Shown piece after piece: positions 1 through 8,671 of a stretch of DNA of 64,000 nucleotides. Position 1 is the stretch's first letter, and each line of letters opens with the position of its first letter. Origin of the DNA: Leifsonia shinshuensis (GTDB lineage: Bacteria; Actinomycetota; Actinomycetes; Actinomycetales; Microbacteriaceae); the NCBI RefSeq assembly GCF_014217625.1, contig NZ_CP043641.1:2480001-2544000 (forward strand), read 5' to 3'. The position numbers and the translations under genes were made by a program. Below the pieces are notes generated by a model, which saw only the letters and a list, made by a program, of their open reading frames with translations, made no database searches and was not told the DNA's origin.

Positions 1-1
1 C

Positions 2-592
2 GCCCCGGACACGACCGTCGTGTTCTACGGCTACGCCCCGTCGCTCGGATTCTGGCTGATGAAGCTCTTCCGGCACGCGGACGTGCGCATCCTCGACACC
101 TCGCGCGCGATCTGGCAGGAGGCCGGCCGGCCGTGGACGACGGACCTGCCCGAGGTCACGCCCTCCCGTTATCCGCTGGCCGCCCCGGACGACTCGCTCC
201 GCGCGACCGCCGCGGACGTGCGCGCGGCGATCGGGCGTCGCGGCACCACGATCGTGGACGCCCGCAGCGGCAGCGAGTACAGCGGCGAGCGGTTCTGGCC
301 ATCGGGGACTCCCGAGCCCGGCGGGCGGGCCGGCCACGTGCCGTCGGCGGTGAATGTGGACGCCGTGGGCGTCTTCGACGAGCGGGGACGGTTCCGCGAC
401 CGCGAGACCCTGGCGCGGATGTTCGCGGGCGCGGTCGACCAGGGCGACGCGGCGATCACCTACTGCACGATCGGCAACCGCGCCTCCGCCGAGTGGTTCG
501 CGCTGCGCTACCTGCTCGGGCACGAGAGCGCCCGCGTCTACGACGGGTCGTGGGCGGAGTGGGGGCACGATCCGGACACGCCGATCGCGTGA
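2..592 (+). CDS. Rhodanese-domain thiosulfate sulfurtransferase, 5' end missing
   Basis: This is the C-terminal part of a two-domain rhodanese that transfers sulfane sulfur from a donor such as thiosulfate to a thiophilic acceptor. The reading frame is open to the window edge, so the start lies upstream; a GTG at position 20 falls in the middle of a conserved strand (VVFYGY) and is unlikely to be the start. The second rhodanese domain runs through most of the visible 190 residues. Its active-site loop reads CTIGNRAS near the end, matching the family pattern C-x-x-G-x-R with the persulfide-forming cysteine present. The segment SGERFW followed by GHVPSAVN is the usual rhodanese run-up. The gene converges on the ABC transporter pair that follows. 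Confidence 0.85.
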   Translation, partial: APDTTVVFYGYAPSLGFWLMKLFRHADVRILDTSRAIWQEAGRPWTTDLPEVTPSRYPLAAPDDSLRATAADVRAAIGRRGTTIVDARSGSEYSGERFWPSGTPEPGGRAGHVPSAVNVDAVGVFDERGRFRDRETLARMFAGAVDQGDAAITYCTIGNRASAEWFALRYLLGHESARVYDGSWAEWGHDPDTPIA

Positions 593-607
593 CGCGGATC
601 GCCCGCG

Positions 608-1416
608 CTAGGTGTCCTTCCGGATCCACCGGAACGTCAGCCGGCAGGCGAGCAGTCCGGCGACCAGCCAGATCAGCAGCACCACGGCGATCCAGCCGAG
701 CTGCCAGCTGCCGCTCGGCTCCGCCGCCTCGAAGCTCGCCGGGAGGAAGACGCTGCGCATCCCCTGCGCGATCCACTTGAGCGGGAACAGGCTGGCGATG
801 TTCTGCAGCCAGGTTGGCAGCAGGTTGAAAGCCAGGTAGACGCCCGAGATGAACTGCAGCACCAGCACGATCGGGATGATCACAGCCGTCGCGCTCTTGC
901 CCGTGCGCGGCACCGCAGAGAGCGCGATGCCCAGCACAGCGGAGGTGACGATCCCGAGCGCGTAGATCCACGCGAAGCGCAGCCACAGCTCCGGTTCGGT
1001 CGGCAGGGCCACCCCGAACCCGACACGGGCCACCAGCAGCAGGAGCGCGATCTGGAGGATGCTCGTCGCGATGACCTGGCCCATCTTGCCGAGGAAGTAG
1101 GAGACCACCGGCAGCGGCGTCCCGCCCAGGCGCTTCAGCGTCCCGTCGCTCTTCTCCACCGCGATGTCGACGGCGAGGTTCTGCACACCGCTCAGGAGGA
1201 TGCCGGCGGCGATCATCCCCGGCAGGTAGTACGCGGCCTGCGTGATGCCGCCGCTGCCGTCCGGGGCGGCGCCGACTTTGCCGAGGCCCTGGAACGCGAC
1301 CGAGAAGATCCCGAGCATGACCACGGGGAAGAGGAACGTGAAGAAGATCGTGTCCGATTGGCGGAAGTAGACGAGCACCTCGTAGCGGATGCGCGCCCAG
1401 CCGAGCGCGACGGCGG

Positions 1417-1420
<4 letters not shown>
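608..1420 (-). CDS. ABC-2 type transporter permease
   Basis: A 270-residue integral membrane protein of the ABC-2 family, the membrane half of an exporter for drugs, lipids or polysaccharides. About six hydrophobic segments are visible: one near residues 20-45, a cluster over 60-170, another at 175-205 and a last one near 240-260, with charged loops between. Its ATG at 1420 overlaps the TGA of the ATPase gene as ATGA, so the two proteins are translationally coupled and should assemble as a (permease)2-(ATPase)2 exporter. The substrate cannot be read from sequence; homologues with this arrangement are often annotated as multidrug or daunorubicin-type exporters. Confidence 0.85.
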
Positions 1421-2331
<911 letters not shown>

Positions 2332-2347
2332 GCGGCAATCATGCCGC
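2332..2347. promoter_or_regulatory. Perfect inverted repeat abutting the ABC exporter start codon
   Basis: GCGGCA at 2332-2337 and TGCCGC at 2342-2347 form perfect 6-bp arms around ATCA. The element touches the ATG of the ABC ATPase (minus strand, 2331) and contains the possible -10 box CATGAT. This position suits a repressor operator, but no regulator gene lies beside it; the binding role is an inference. Confidence 0.35.
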
Positions 2348-2511
2348 GTCCGCCCTCCCGCGCACAGCTTTCGCTGAGGCCGGCTCGTGGCACGCCACCC
2401 GTTCGGGGGTGAACGCGATGTATGCCCGATCGTCACCAGGGGTTCATGTGCGGAACGGGCGAGAGCGGTTCGATGTCTCCGGAAGCACTTTGCCACGTGT
2501 CAGGAGGAGCG

Positions 2512-4680
2512 ATGAACACAACCACCAGACGGGCGACCGGCGCCGTCGTCGCCGGCATCCTCGCGATCGCGGGAGCGATCACGGGCGTCGGCGCAGCCGG
2601 CGGCGCGTACGCAGCCGACCAGCATCAGAAGGGCCCCGTCGCGCAGCCGGGCTCCTGCCAGCTCGCCAACGGCGTGAAGCACGTCGTCCAGATCCAGTTC
2701 GACAACCTCGACAACCTCCGCACTGCCGCGAACGTCCCCAGCGACCTCGAGCAGATGCCGAACCTCACGAAGTTCCTGGAGACCAACGGCGTGCTCCTCA
2801 CGAACACCCACGACGTGCTGTCGCACACGGCGACGAACTTCGTCGCGAACCAGACCGGCCTCTACCCCGACCGCAACGCCATCACGCAGTCGAACAGCTT
2901 CAGCTACTACGACCAGGCCGGCGCGACCCACACCGGCCTCTCCTTCTCGTACTGGACCGACAAGCTCACCGACCCGAGCGGCACCCCGGCCGACACGAAC
3001 TACTCCGTGCAGTACGCGGCCGACCGTGCGAAGGTCCCGAACACGACCGACGTCAACGCCCCGGCGCCGTGGGTGCCGTACACCCGCGCGGGCTGCAACG
3101 TCGGTGAAGTCGGGATGTCGAACACCGTCCTGGAGAACACCACCACCGACATCCAGACCGTCTTCGGCGCCGACTCCGCCCAGGCCGCCGAGGCCACAGC
3201 GAACCCCGCCAAGGCGACGGCCGACGTCGTGGGGCTCGCCGTGCACTGCGCGAACGGCGCCTCGCTGTGCGCGTCCGGCCAGTCCGACGCGCTCCCGGAC
3301 GAGCCGGGAGGGTACGCGGGCTACAAAGCGCTCTTCGGCAACGCGCAGATCCAGCCGGCCGTCAGCCCGGCCGGGCCGATCCGGGCGCTGAACGGCTCGG
3401 TCATCGCCGACCCGAACGGCAACGCCGGCTTCCCCGGCTTCGACGCGCAGACGCCGACGAACTCGCTCGGTTACGCCGCGAACCTCCTCGAGCACGGGGT
3501 CCAGGTCGCGAACGTCTACGTCTCCGACGCCCACACCGACCACACCGCAGCCAACACCGGCGACCTCGGCCCGGGCGAGCCGACCTACACCCAGCAGCTG
3601 CACGATTACGACCAGGCATTCGGCCAGTTCTTCGCCCGCCTCGCCTCCGACGGGATCACCACGGCCAACACCGAGTTCGTCGTGACGACCGACGAGGGCG
3701 ACCACTTCTCCGGAAGCGCGCCGACCCCCGCGAACTGCACGGGAGCGGCGGACAACCCGTGCTCCTACGCGACCAAGTCCGAGGTCAACGTGAATCTGCC
3801 CGGCCTGCTCGCGACGCAGAAGAACGACACGACGCCCTTCGCCATCCACAGCGACCCCGCGCCTGCGCTCTGGATCACCGGGAACCCCGCGCCGACGGAC
3901 CCGAAGGCGCGTCAACTCGCTCGCGACCTGGCAGGGCTCTCCGTCACCAACCCGCTCACGGGAGGCACCGACCAGGTCGCAGCCCAGCTGGCCGACCCGG
4001 TGGAGGAGAAGATCCTGCACTTCGTGAGCTCCGATCCCGCCCGCACACCCTCGCTCACCGCGTTCTCGGGCGAGGACGACTACATCACCTCCGGCGCCCA
4101 GAACTGCACGAAGGCCTGCGTGTACACCTCCTCCCGGTTCGCGTACAACCACGGGGGCCTCCTTCCGGACATGCAGGACATCTGGGCGGGGTACGCCGGT
4201 CCCGGGATCTCGGCGCGCGGCGTCGACAGCACGACCTGGACGGATCAGGTCGACATGCGGCCGACCGTGCTCGCCCTGACCGGGCTCCAGGACGACTACC
4301 CCGGCGACGGGCGGGTGCTGACCGAGATCGCGGCGACCTCCGCCCTCCCGACCGAGCTCCGCGGCCACCACGAGACGGTGCTGCGCCTGGGCCAGGTGTA
4401 CAAGCAGATCCTCGCGACGAACGGGCAGTTCGCCGCGGACACGCTGACGGCCTCCACGAAGGCGCTCGCGAGCGGCACGGCGACGGACGACAGCACGTAC
4501 ACCCGGATCGAATCCGGCCTCGTCCAGCTCGACGCGCGCCGGGATGCGCTCGCCGATGCCATCCGCGCCCAACTGCTGGGCGCCGCCTTCGATCACCGCT
4601 CCATCGACGAGAACCAGGGGAAGGACCAGCTCGCCGCGGCCGCCCGTCTGCTCTCCGACGCCGAGGCCCTGGCCGGCTAG
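2512..4680 (+). CDS. Secreted alkaline-phosphatase-superfamily phosphoesterase
   Basis: A 722-residue exported protein. Residues 1 to about 35 form a signal peptide (TTTRR, a hydrophobic Ala/Gly/Ile stretch, then GAYAAD as likely cleavage region). The body resembles the alkaline phosphatase/sulfatase-like superfamily: an early VQIQFDNLDNLR segment, HDVLSHTATNFVANQTGLYP, which places the family's Thr/Ser nucleophile region, and later VTTDEGDHFSG and YNHGG, which can supply Asp/His metal ligands. The natural substrate is unknown; related secreted enzymes are phosphodiesterases or phosphonoesterases. ATG at 2512 is chosen because AGGAGG at 2502-2507 precedes it and the signal peptide begins there. 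A large hairpin follows the stop. A second, distantly related secreted phosphoesterase lies at 14447. Confidence 0.75.
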   Translation: MNTTTRRATGAVVAGILAIAGAITGVGAAGGAYAADQHQKGPVAQPGSCQLANGVKHVVQIQFDNLDNLRTAANVPSDLEQMPNLTKFLETNGVLLTNTHDVLSHTATNFVANQTGLYPDRNAITQSNSFSYYDQAGATHTGLSFSYWTDKLTDPSGTPADTNYSVQYAADRAKVPNTTDVNAPAPWVPYTRAGCNVGEVGMSNTVLENTTTDIQTVFGADSAQAAEATANPAKATADVVGLAVHCANGASLCASGQSDALPDEPGGYAGYKALFGNAQIQPAVSPAGPIRALNGSVIADPNGNAGFPGFDAQTPTNSLGYAANLLEHGVQVANVYVSDAHTDHTAANTGDLGPGEPTYTQQLHDYDQAFGQFFARLASDGITTANTEFVVTTDEGDHFSGSAPTPANCTGAADNPCSYATKSEVNVNLPGLLATQKNDTTPFAIHSDPAPALWITGNPAPTDPKARQLARDLAGLSVTNPLTGGTDQVAAQLADPVEEKILHFVSSDPARTPSLTAFSGEDDYITSGAQNCTKACVYTSSRFAYNHGGLLPDMQDIWAGYAGPGISARGVDSTTWTDQVDMRPTVLALTGLQDDYPGDGRVLTEIAATSALPTELRGHHETVLRLGQVYKQILATNGQFAADTLTASTKALASGTATDDSTYTRIESGLVQLDARRDALADAIRAQLLGAAFDHRSIDENQGKDQLAAAARLLSDAEALAG

Positions 4681-4693
4681 CCCCGGTACGCCG

Positions 4694-4735
4694 GCGACCG
4701 TGCGGCTTCACCCGCGGGTGAGGCCGCACGGTCGC
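4694..4735. terminator. Strong hairpin terminator candidate
   Basis: GCGACCGTGCGGC (4694-4706) pairs perfectly with GCCGCACGGTCGC (4723-4735), and the loop can pair further (CACCC/GGGTG). There is no T-tract, as is common for actinobacterial terminators. It separates the phosphoesterase from the MarR-MATE operon. Confidence 0.6.
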
Positions 4736-4747
4736 GTCCACGATCGG

Positions 4748-4786
4748 TTGACAGTTTGAGTTCTAACTATTAGAGTTCTAACTATG
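4748..4786 (+). promoter_or_regulatory. marR promoter with two copies of a palindromic operator
   Basis: A consensus -35 TTGACA (4748-4753) is followed after 17 nt by TAGAGT (4771-4776). The 13-nt word GAGTTCTAACTAT occurs twice (4758-4770 and 4773-4785), and each copy holds the palindrome AGTTCTAACT (4759-4768 and 4774-4783), spaced 15 bp. The second copy covers the -10 box and ends directly at the ATG at 4784. The predicted transcription start is within 1-2 nt of that ATG, so the message should be leaderless. This is the usual layout for an autorepressing MarR protein. Confidence 0.7.
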
Positions 4787-5254
4787 ACATCGAAGACCGA
4801 GCGGCTGACTGAGCTCGTCCGCGCCGTCGCCTTCGCGGGGCGCGCCGCGGCCGAGGAGTGGGTGCGCGACAGCGGGCTCACCCGTCAGCAGGCCTTCACG
4901 CTCGGCTACCTTGAGCAGAACCAGGATCGCGATGTGATCGCCCGCGAACTGGCCGAGATGTCCGGCACCACCGCCGCCAGCGTCACCAGCCTCCTGCAGG
5001 GGCTGGAGGAGCGCGGCTACGTCACCCGCACCTCGTCCCCCACCGACGCCCGCATCAAGGTCGTCCGCGTCACCCCCGAGGGTGCGCGGGTCGTCGCGGG
5101 CTTCGACGAGTCGATGGCCGCCGAGCAGCGGAAGCTGTTCGCCTCCCTCGACGAGCACGAGCAGGATCGGCTCATCGCCCTGCTTGAGAAGGTCACCGCC
5201 GACGACGCCTCGGCCGCCTGGCCTCCCGGCAGCGGCCCGCGCACGCGTCGCTGA
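4784..5254 (+). CDS. MarR-family transcriptional regulator
   Basis: A 156-residue winged-helix regulator. Helices around residues 1-40 form the dimer region. The DNA-binding part spans about 45-100: RELAEMSGTTAASVTSLLQG is the recognition region and TRTSSPTDARIKVVRVT is the wing, whose DxR (here DAR) is the family hallmark. MarR proteins usually repress a neighbouring transporter and release DNA on binding a phenolic or drug ligand. The MATE gene follows 55 nt downstream on the same strand, so this protein most likely controls its own operon through the two operators that overlap its promoter. There is no Shine-Dalgarno, which agrees with leaderless translation. Confidence 0.9.
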   Translation: MTSKTERLTELVRAVAFAGRAAAEEWVRDSGLTRQQAFTLGYLEQNQDRDVIARELAEMSGTTAASVTSLLQGLEERGYVTRTSSPTDARIKVVRVTPEGARVVAGFDESMAAEQRKLFASLDEHEQDRLIALLEKVTADDASAAWPPGSGPRTRR

Positions 5255-5309
5255 CCACCCCTCCCACTTCACTCACTCAGAAAGCCGTTCCCGGAACGGA
5301 GGTACCGTC

Positions 5310-6713
5310 ATGTCCTCGAACCGCAACTACCTCGCCTCTGCGCCCATCTGGCGCTCCCTGGTGCACCTCTGCGTGCCCATGATCGCCGGCTTCTCGATCG
5401 GCAGCGTCTACAACATCATCAACGCCGGCTTCGTCGGCTCCCTGCACTCCACCCCGCTGCTGGCAGCCCTCACCTTCTCCCTCCCGGTCTTCGCACTGCT
5501 GATGGCGGTCGGCGGGGTGTTCGGCGTCGGCGGCGGCACTTATGTGTCCCGGCTGCTCGGGTCGCAGGACCAGGAGGGCGCGGACACCGCGGCCGCCGCC
5601 GAACGGATCAAGCAGGTCTCGTCGTTCACGCTGTGGGGCTCGCTCATCGCCGGCGCCGTCATCGGCGTGCTGGGGCTGATCTTCGCGACGCCGCTCGCCG
5701 TCGCGGTCGGCGCGTCCGGCGCGGCCCTCGCCCCGACCGCGCTCTACATCGGCGCCATGTGCGCCTTCACGCCGGTCTACGTCGCCGCCTTCGCGCTCGA
5801 ACAGCTCGTCCGCTCGGAGGGCGCGGCCGTCGCCTCCATGACCGGGCTCATCGCCTCCACCGTCGCCAACCTCCTGTTCGACGTGCTGTTCATCCTCGTG
5901 CTCGGCTGGGGCGTCCTCGGCGCGGGCATCGCGCTCGGGCTCTCCAACCTGGTCACCGTCGGCTACTACGTGTGGTGGCTCACCCGCCGCAGCGAGACCA
6001 TCTCGCTCGCACTCCGGCACTTCCGCGCCGACCGGACGATGCTCGGCACGGTCTTCGGCGTCGGCGTCTCCGAGCTGCTGATGTCGTCGTTCCTCATCGT
6101 GACCACGCTGGTGATGAACTGGATCGCGATCGGCTACGGCGCATCGCTGCTCGCCGCGATGGGCGTCGCCCTGCGGATCTCGCAGCTCCCGGAGATGATC
6201 GCCATGGGCGTCTTCATGGGCGCGATCCCGCTGTTCGCCTACGCCTTCGGGGCGCGCGACCACGCACGGCTGAAGTCCGCGATCACCGGCAGCGCGATCG
6301 CCATCGCCGGGATCGTCGCGGTCTTCTCCACCATCGTGTTCCTGTTCCGCGACCAGGTGTTCGCGCTGTTCAGCGCGGACCCGTCCGTGATCGCCGACGG
6401 CACGCTCATCCTCACCGCGATGCTCGTCTCGACCCTGTTCAACGGGTTCACCGGGCTGATCATCGCGGTCTTCCAGGCCACCGAGCAGATGCGCAACGCG
6501 ACGATCATGTCGGTGGCGCAGGGCGTGCTGTTCGTCCCGATCGTCCTCGCGGCGAACGCGCTGCTCGGGATGACCGGCGTGATCTGGTCGATGACCGTCA
6601 CCGAGCTGCTGTGCTTCGTCCTCGGCGCTGTGCTGTTCGCCCGGTCGCGCCGCGCGCTCGCTGCGCCGTCGGCCGAGGCGGCGGAGCAGGCGCTGGAGGC
6701 CGTGGCGGTCTGA
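5310..6713 (+). CDS. MATE-family efflux transporter
   Basis: A 467-residue membrane protein with twelve predicted hydrophobic segments in two similar halves, the normal architecture for MATE exporters that move cationic drugs out using Na+ or H+. The N-terminal half starts PIWRSLVHLCVPMIAGFSIGSVYNII, typical of the family's first helix (shown here only in part: PMIAGFSIGSVYN). The C-terminal half repeats the fold from about residue 250. ATG at 5310 is preceded by GGAGGT at 5298-5303; the frame is open further upstream but that extension overlaps marR and has no membrane character. It is co-transcribed with the MarR regulator, pointing to ligand-induced efflux. The actual substrate is unknown. 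Confidence 0.9.
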   Translation: MSSNRNYLASAPIWRSLVHLCVPMIAGFSIGSVYNIINAGFVGSLHSTPLLAALTFSLPVFALLMAVGGVFGVGGGTYVSRLLGSQDQEGADTAAAAERIKQVSSFTLWGSLIAGAVIGVLGLIFATPLAVAVGASGAALAPTALYIGAMCAFTPVYVAAFALEQLVRSEGAAVASMTGLIASTVANLLFDVLFILVLGWGVLGAGIALGLSNLVTVGYYVWWLTRRSETISLALRHFRADRTMLGTVFGVGVSELLMSSFLIVTTLVMNWIAIGYGASLLAAMGVALRISQLPEMIAMGVFMGAIPLFAYAFGARDHARLKSAITGSAIAIAGIVAVFSTIVFLFRDQVFALFSADPSVIADGTLILTAMLVSTLFNGFTGLIIAVFQATEQMRNATIMSVAQGVLFVPIVLAANALLGMTGVIWSMTVTELLCFVLGAVLFARSRRALAAPSAEAAEQALEAVAV

Positions 6714-6729
6714 GCCGCGGGGCCTCCGC

Positions 6730-6993
6730 TCAGCGGTCGGGGTCGGCCACCAGGTCGACCTCGACCTCGTCGCCGGCTCCGCGGCCGGTGGCCTTGCGGG
6801 TCTCGGCGTTGAAGGAGACCAGGTACCGGCCGCCCATCACGCCGATGGTGTTCGTGTAGGTGTAGCCGCCGTCGATCGTGACGATGACCGGGACGCGCTT
6901 GCCGCGGCCGAAACCGAGCACGACCTCCTCCGGCACGACGATGCCGACGTTGTTGCCACCCGTCGCTTCCAGGACGGTGCGGAAGACGGTCAT
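6730..6993 (-). CDS. DUF1905 family small protein
   Basis: An 87-residue protein matching the DUF1905 fold, a small beta-barrel-like domain. Recognisable elements are the opening FRTVLEATGGNNVGIVVPEEV, the middle RVPVIVTIDGGYTYTNTI and the end GAGDEVEVDLVAD. In other bacteria this domain occurs alone or fused to a YdeI/OmdA-like domain; here it stands alone. Its biochemical role is not established. A good Shine-Dalgarno (GGAGGT, minus strand) lies just before the ATG at 6993. It is transcribed away from the next gene. Confidence 0.8.
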   Translation of the reverse strand: MTVFRTVLEATGGNNVGIVVPEEVVLGFGRGKRVPVIVTIDGGYTYTNTIGVMGGRYLVSFNAETRKATGRGAGDEVEVDLVADPDR

Positions 6994-7086
6994 CGGACCT
7001 CCTGCTGGTCACGGTTCGCGGATGCCGACGATGCTAACCAATACGCCGTCGGGGAATCGACTTTCTGCGGGAATCGGATCACACTT

Positions 7087-7096
7087 GCGTTAACGC
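7087..7096. promoter_or_regulatory. Palindrome GCGTTAACGC upstream of the 122-aa gene
   Basis: A perfect 10-bp palindrome lies 24 bp before the ATG at 7120, in the divergent gap between two small genes. It is long enough to be an operator, but no regulator is adjacent, so its role is open. Confidence 0.3.
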
Positions 7097-7119
7097 GTAC
7101 ACCTCCGGGAGGTCGCCGC

Positions 7120-7488
7120 ATGGGTTCGCTCATCTACGATTCGACGGTCATCGAATTCGATGATCGCCTGCTCCTGCACCTGCAGATCGTCATCGTCAAC
7201 AAGCTGCGCCGCCGCGAGAGCTTCGCTATGTCGTGGCGCGACGCCCCGGAGATCGGGGACGGGCGGTCGACCATCTGGCTGGACCCGTCCATCCCGCTCT
7301 ACTTCAAGTTCTCCGGATCGCGGACTCCGTCGATCAACCGCGACTGGCTGGAGACCCTCGCAGAGTCTGCCGCCAGCGCGACCGGTCTCGTCGTCACCGG
7401 CGAGGACGGCCGGTCCGAGGTGTCGGGCCGCGGCGTGGGGTCGCCTCCCGCGGTGCAGCACATGATGGACGGCGCACTGCGCGGCTGA
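7120..7488 (+). CDS. Small conserved protein, DUF7882-like
   Basis: A 122-residue soluble protein. The opening MGSLIYDSTVIEFDDRLL, then HLQIVIVNKLRRRESFAMSW, a DGRSTIWLDPSIPLYFKFSG strand pair, and an ending with PPAVQHMM resemble a small family common in Microbacteriaceae that is annotated only as DUF7882 (sometimes mislabelled as a DNA ligase). No catalytic motif is visible and the function is unknown. GGGAGGT just upstream is a good ribosome binding site. It ends against a strong hairpin and a convergent gene. Confidence 0.7.
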   Translation: MGSLIYDSTVIEFDDRLLLHLQIVIVNKLRRRESFAMSWRDAPEIGDGRSTIWLDPSIPLYFKFSGSRTPSINRDWLETLAESAASATGLVVTGEDGRSEVSGRGVGSPPAVQHMMDGALRG

Positions 7489-7531
7489 CCTCCCCGGCGT
7501 CGACGGCTACGCGGCGACGGGGCGACCAGAC

Positions 7532-7565
7532 GGCGGGGACGAGTGTTCGGGACCTCGTCCCCGCC
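7532..7565. terminator. Bidirectional hairpin terminator
   Basis: GGCGGGGACGAG (7532-7543) and CTCGTCCCCGCC (7554-7565) form a perfect 12-bp stem with a 10-nt loop. It sits between convergent genes ending at 7488 (+) and 7589 (-), so it can serve both. Confidence 0.65.
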
Positions 7566-7588
7566 TTCGCCTGCGCCGCGCCGTCTCG

Positions 7589-8671
7589 CTACTCGCGCAG
7601 CGCCAGCCCGTGACCCGGCCTCCGGTCGGGCGTGAGCGTCCCGTCCACCAGCGGCAGCGTTCCCGAGAACACCATCGGCTCCAGCCGGGCGTGGTCGTGG
7701 AAGTACTCCAGGTGCCGGAAGTTCCGGGTCGCGCAACCCGCGTGCGCGGCGAGCTGCGGTGCGCAGTGCGCCGAGACAGGGACGCCGTGGGCGGCGGCCA
7801 GCCCGCTCAGCTGTAGCCAGCCGCTGTAGCCGCCGCAACGGGTGACGTCGAGCTGGAGGCAGTCCACCGACCCGAGCAGCCCGGCGGCGTCCGCCGGGCG
7901 GTAGACGTACTCGCCCGCCGCGATGTCGGCGGCGGCTCCGGCCCGCACCGCGGCCAGCTGGTCGGGGTAGTCCGAGCTCACCGGCTCCTCGAACCAGGTC
8001 ACGTCGAACGCCCGCATCGCGCGCTCGACCCGCAGCGCCTGGCCGACGCCGTACGCGCCGTTCGCGTCCACGAACAAGCCCACGCCCGGCCCGATCGCAC
8101 GTCGTGCCACGTCGACCCGATACAGGTCGCGGTCGACGCGCGTTCCCCAGGACTCGCCGATCTTCAGCTTCACCCACCGGCAGCCGTCGCGCGCCCAGCC
8201 GGCGAGCTGGTCGCGCAGCCGGTCGTCGTCGTAGGTCGTGAAGCCGCCGCTGCCGTACGCGGGCGCCGAGCCGCGGACCCGGCCGAGGAGGTCGGCGAGC
8301 GGCATCCCGAGCGCCCGGGCGCGCGCGTCCCAGAGCGCGACATCGACGGCCGACAGCGCGCACGCCCCGATCCCGGGACGGCCGGCGTTGCGGAGCGCGT
8401 GCTCCAGGTCGGCGACGATCGCGCCGAGGTCGGTGAGCGACCTCCCGCGCAGGACCGGCGCCAGCTCGTCGTCGACCACGGTCGCGGCGGCGGCCGAGCT
8501 GTACGTGTAGCCGAGGCCGGTCACGCCGCCGGCGCGCAGCAGCACGACGATGAGCGTGGTCGTGTCCCAGGTCGCGGTGCCGTCCGCCTCCGGGGCGTCG
8601 GTGGGGATGCGGAGCACGCGGGTCTCCACCTCGTCGATCACCGGGAGGATGCCGTCCAGCTGCCCGGTCAT
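7589..8671 (-). CDS. Enolase-superfamily enzyme (mandelate racemase/muconate lactonizing type)
   Basis: A 360-residue member of the enolase superfamily. The metal and catalytic set can be followed: the KxK motif VKLKIG near residue 168, Asp in FVDANGAY near 200, Glu in FEEPVS near 226, Glu in AAGEYVY near 253, and the C-terminal SAHCAP histidine near 300. The Lys and His pair suggests abstraction of a proton alpha to a carboxylate, as in mandelate racemase or sugar-acid dehydratases; the exact substrate cannot be named. Its ATG overlaps the TGA of the dehydrogenase gene as ATGA, so it is the last gene of a coupled three-gene operon. The pairing with a 2-hydroxyacid-type dehydrogenase points to catabolism of a hydroxy or sugar acid (inference). 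Confidence 0.85.
   Translation of the reverse strand: MTGQLDGILPVIDEVETRVLRIPTDAPEADGTATWDTTTLIVVLLRAGGVTGLGYTYSSAAAATVVDDELAPVLRGRSLTDLGAIVADLEHALRNAGRPGIGACALSAVDVALWDARARALGMPLADLLGRVRGSAPAYGSGGFTTYDDDRLRDQLAGWARDGCRWVKLKIGESWGTRVDRDLYRVDVARRAIGPGVGLFVDANGAYGVGQALRVERAMRAFDVTWFEEPVSSDYPDQLAAVRAGAAADIAAGEYVYRPADAAGLLGSVDCLQLDVTRCGGYSGWLQLSGLAAAHGVPVSAHCAPQLAAHAGCATRNFRHLEYFHDHARLEPMVFSGTLPLVDGTLTPDRRPGHGLALRE

Noticed and set aside
2500..4596. A 698-codon open frame on the minus strand opposite the secreted phosphoesterase
   Set aside because: Its product is an Arg/Val/Gly-rich mirror of the real gene, without family motifs; long antisense frames are expected at this GC content.
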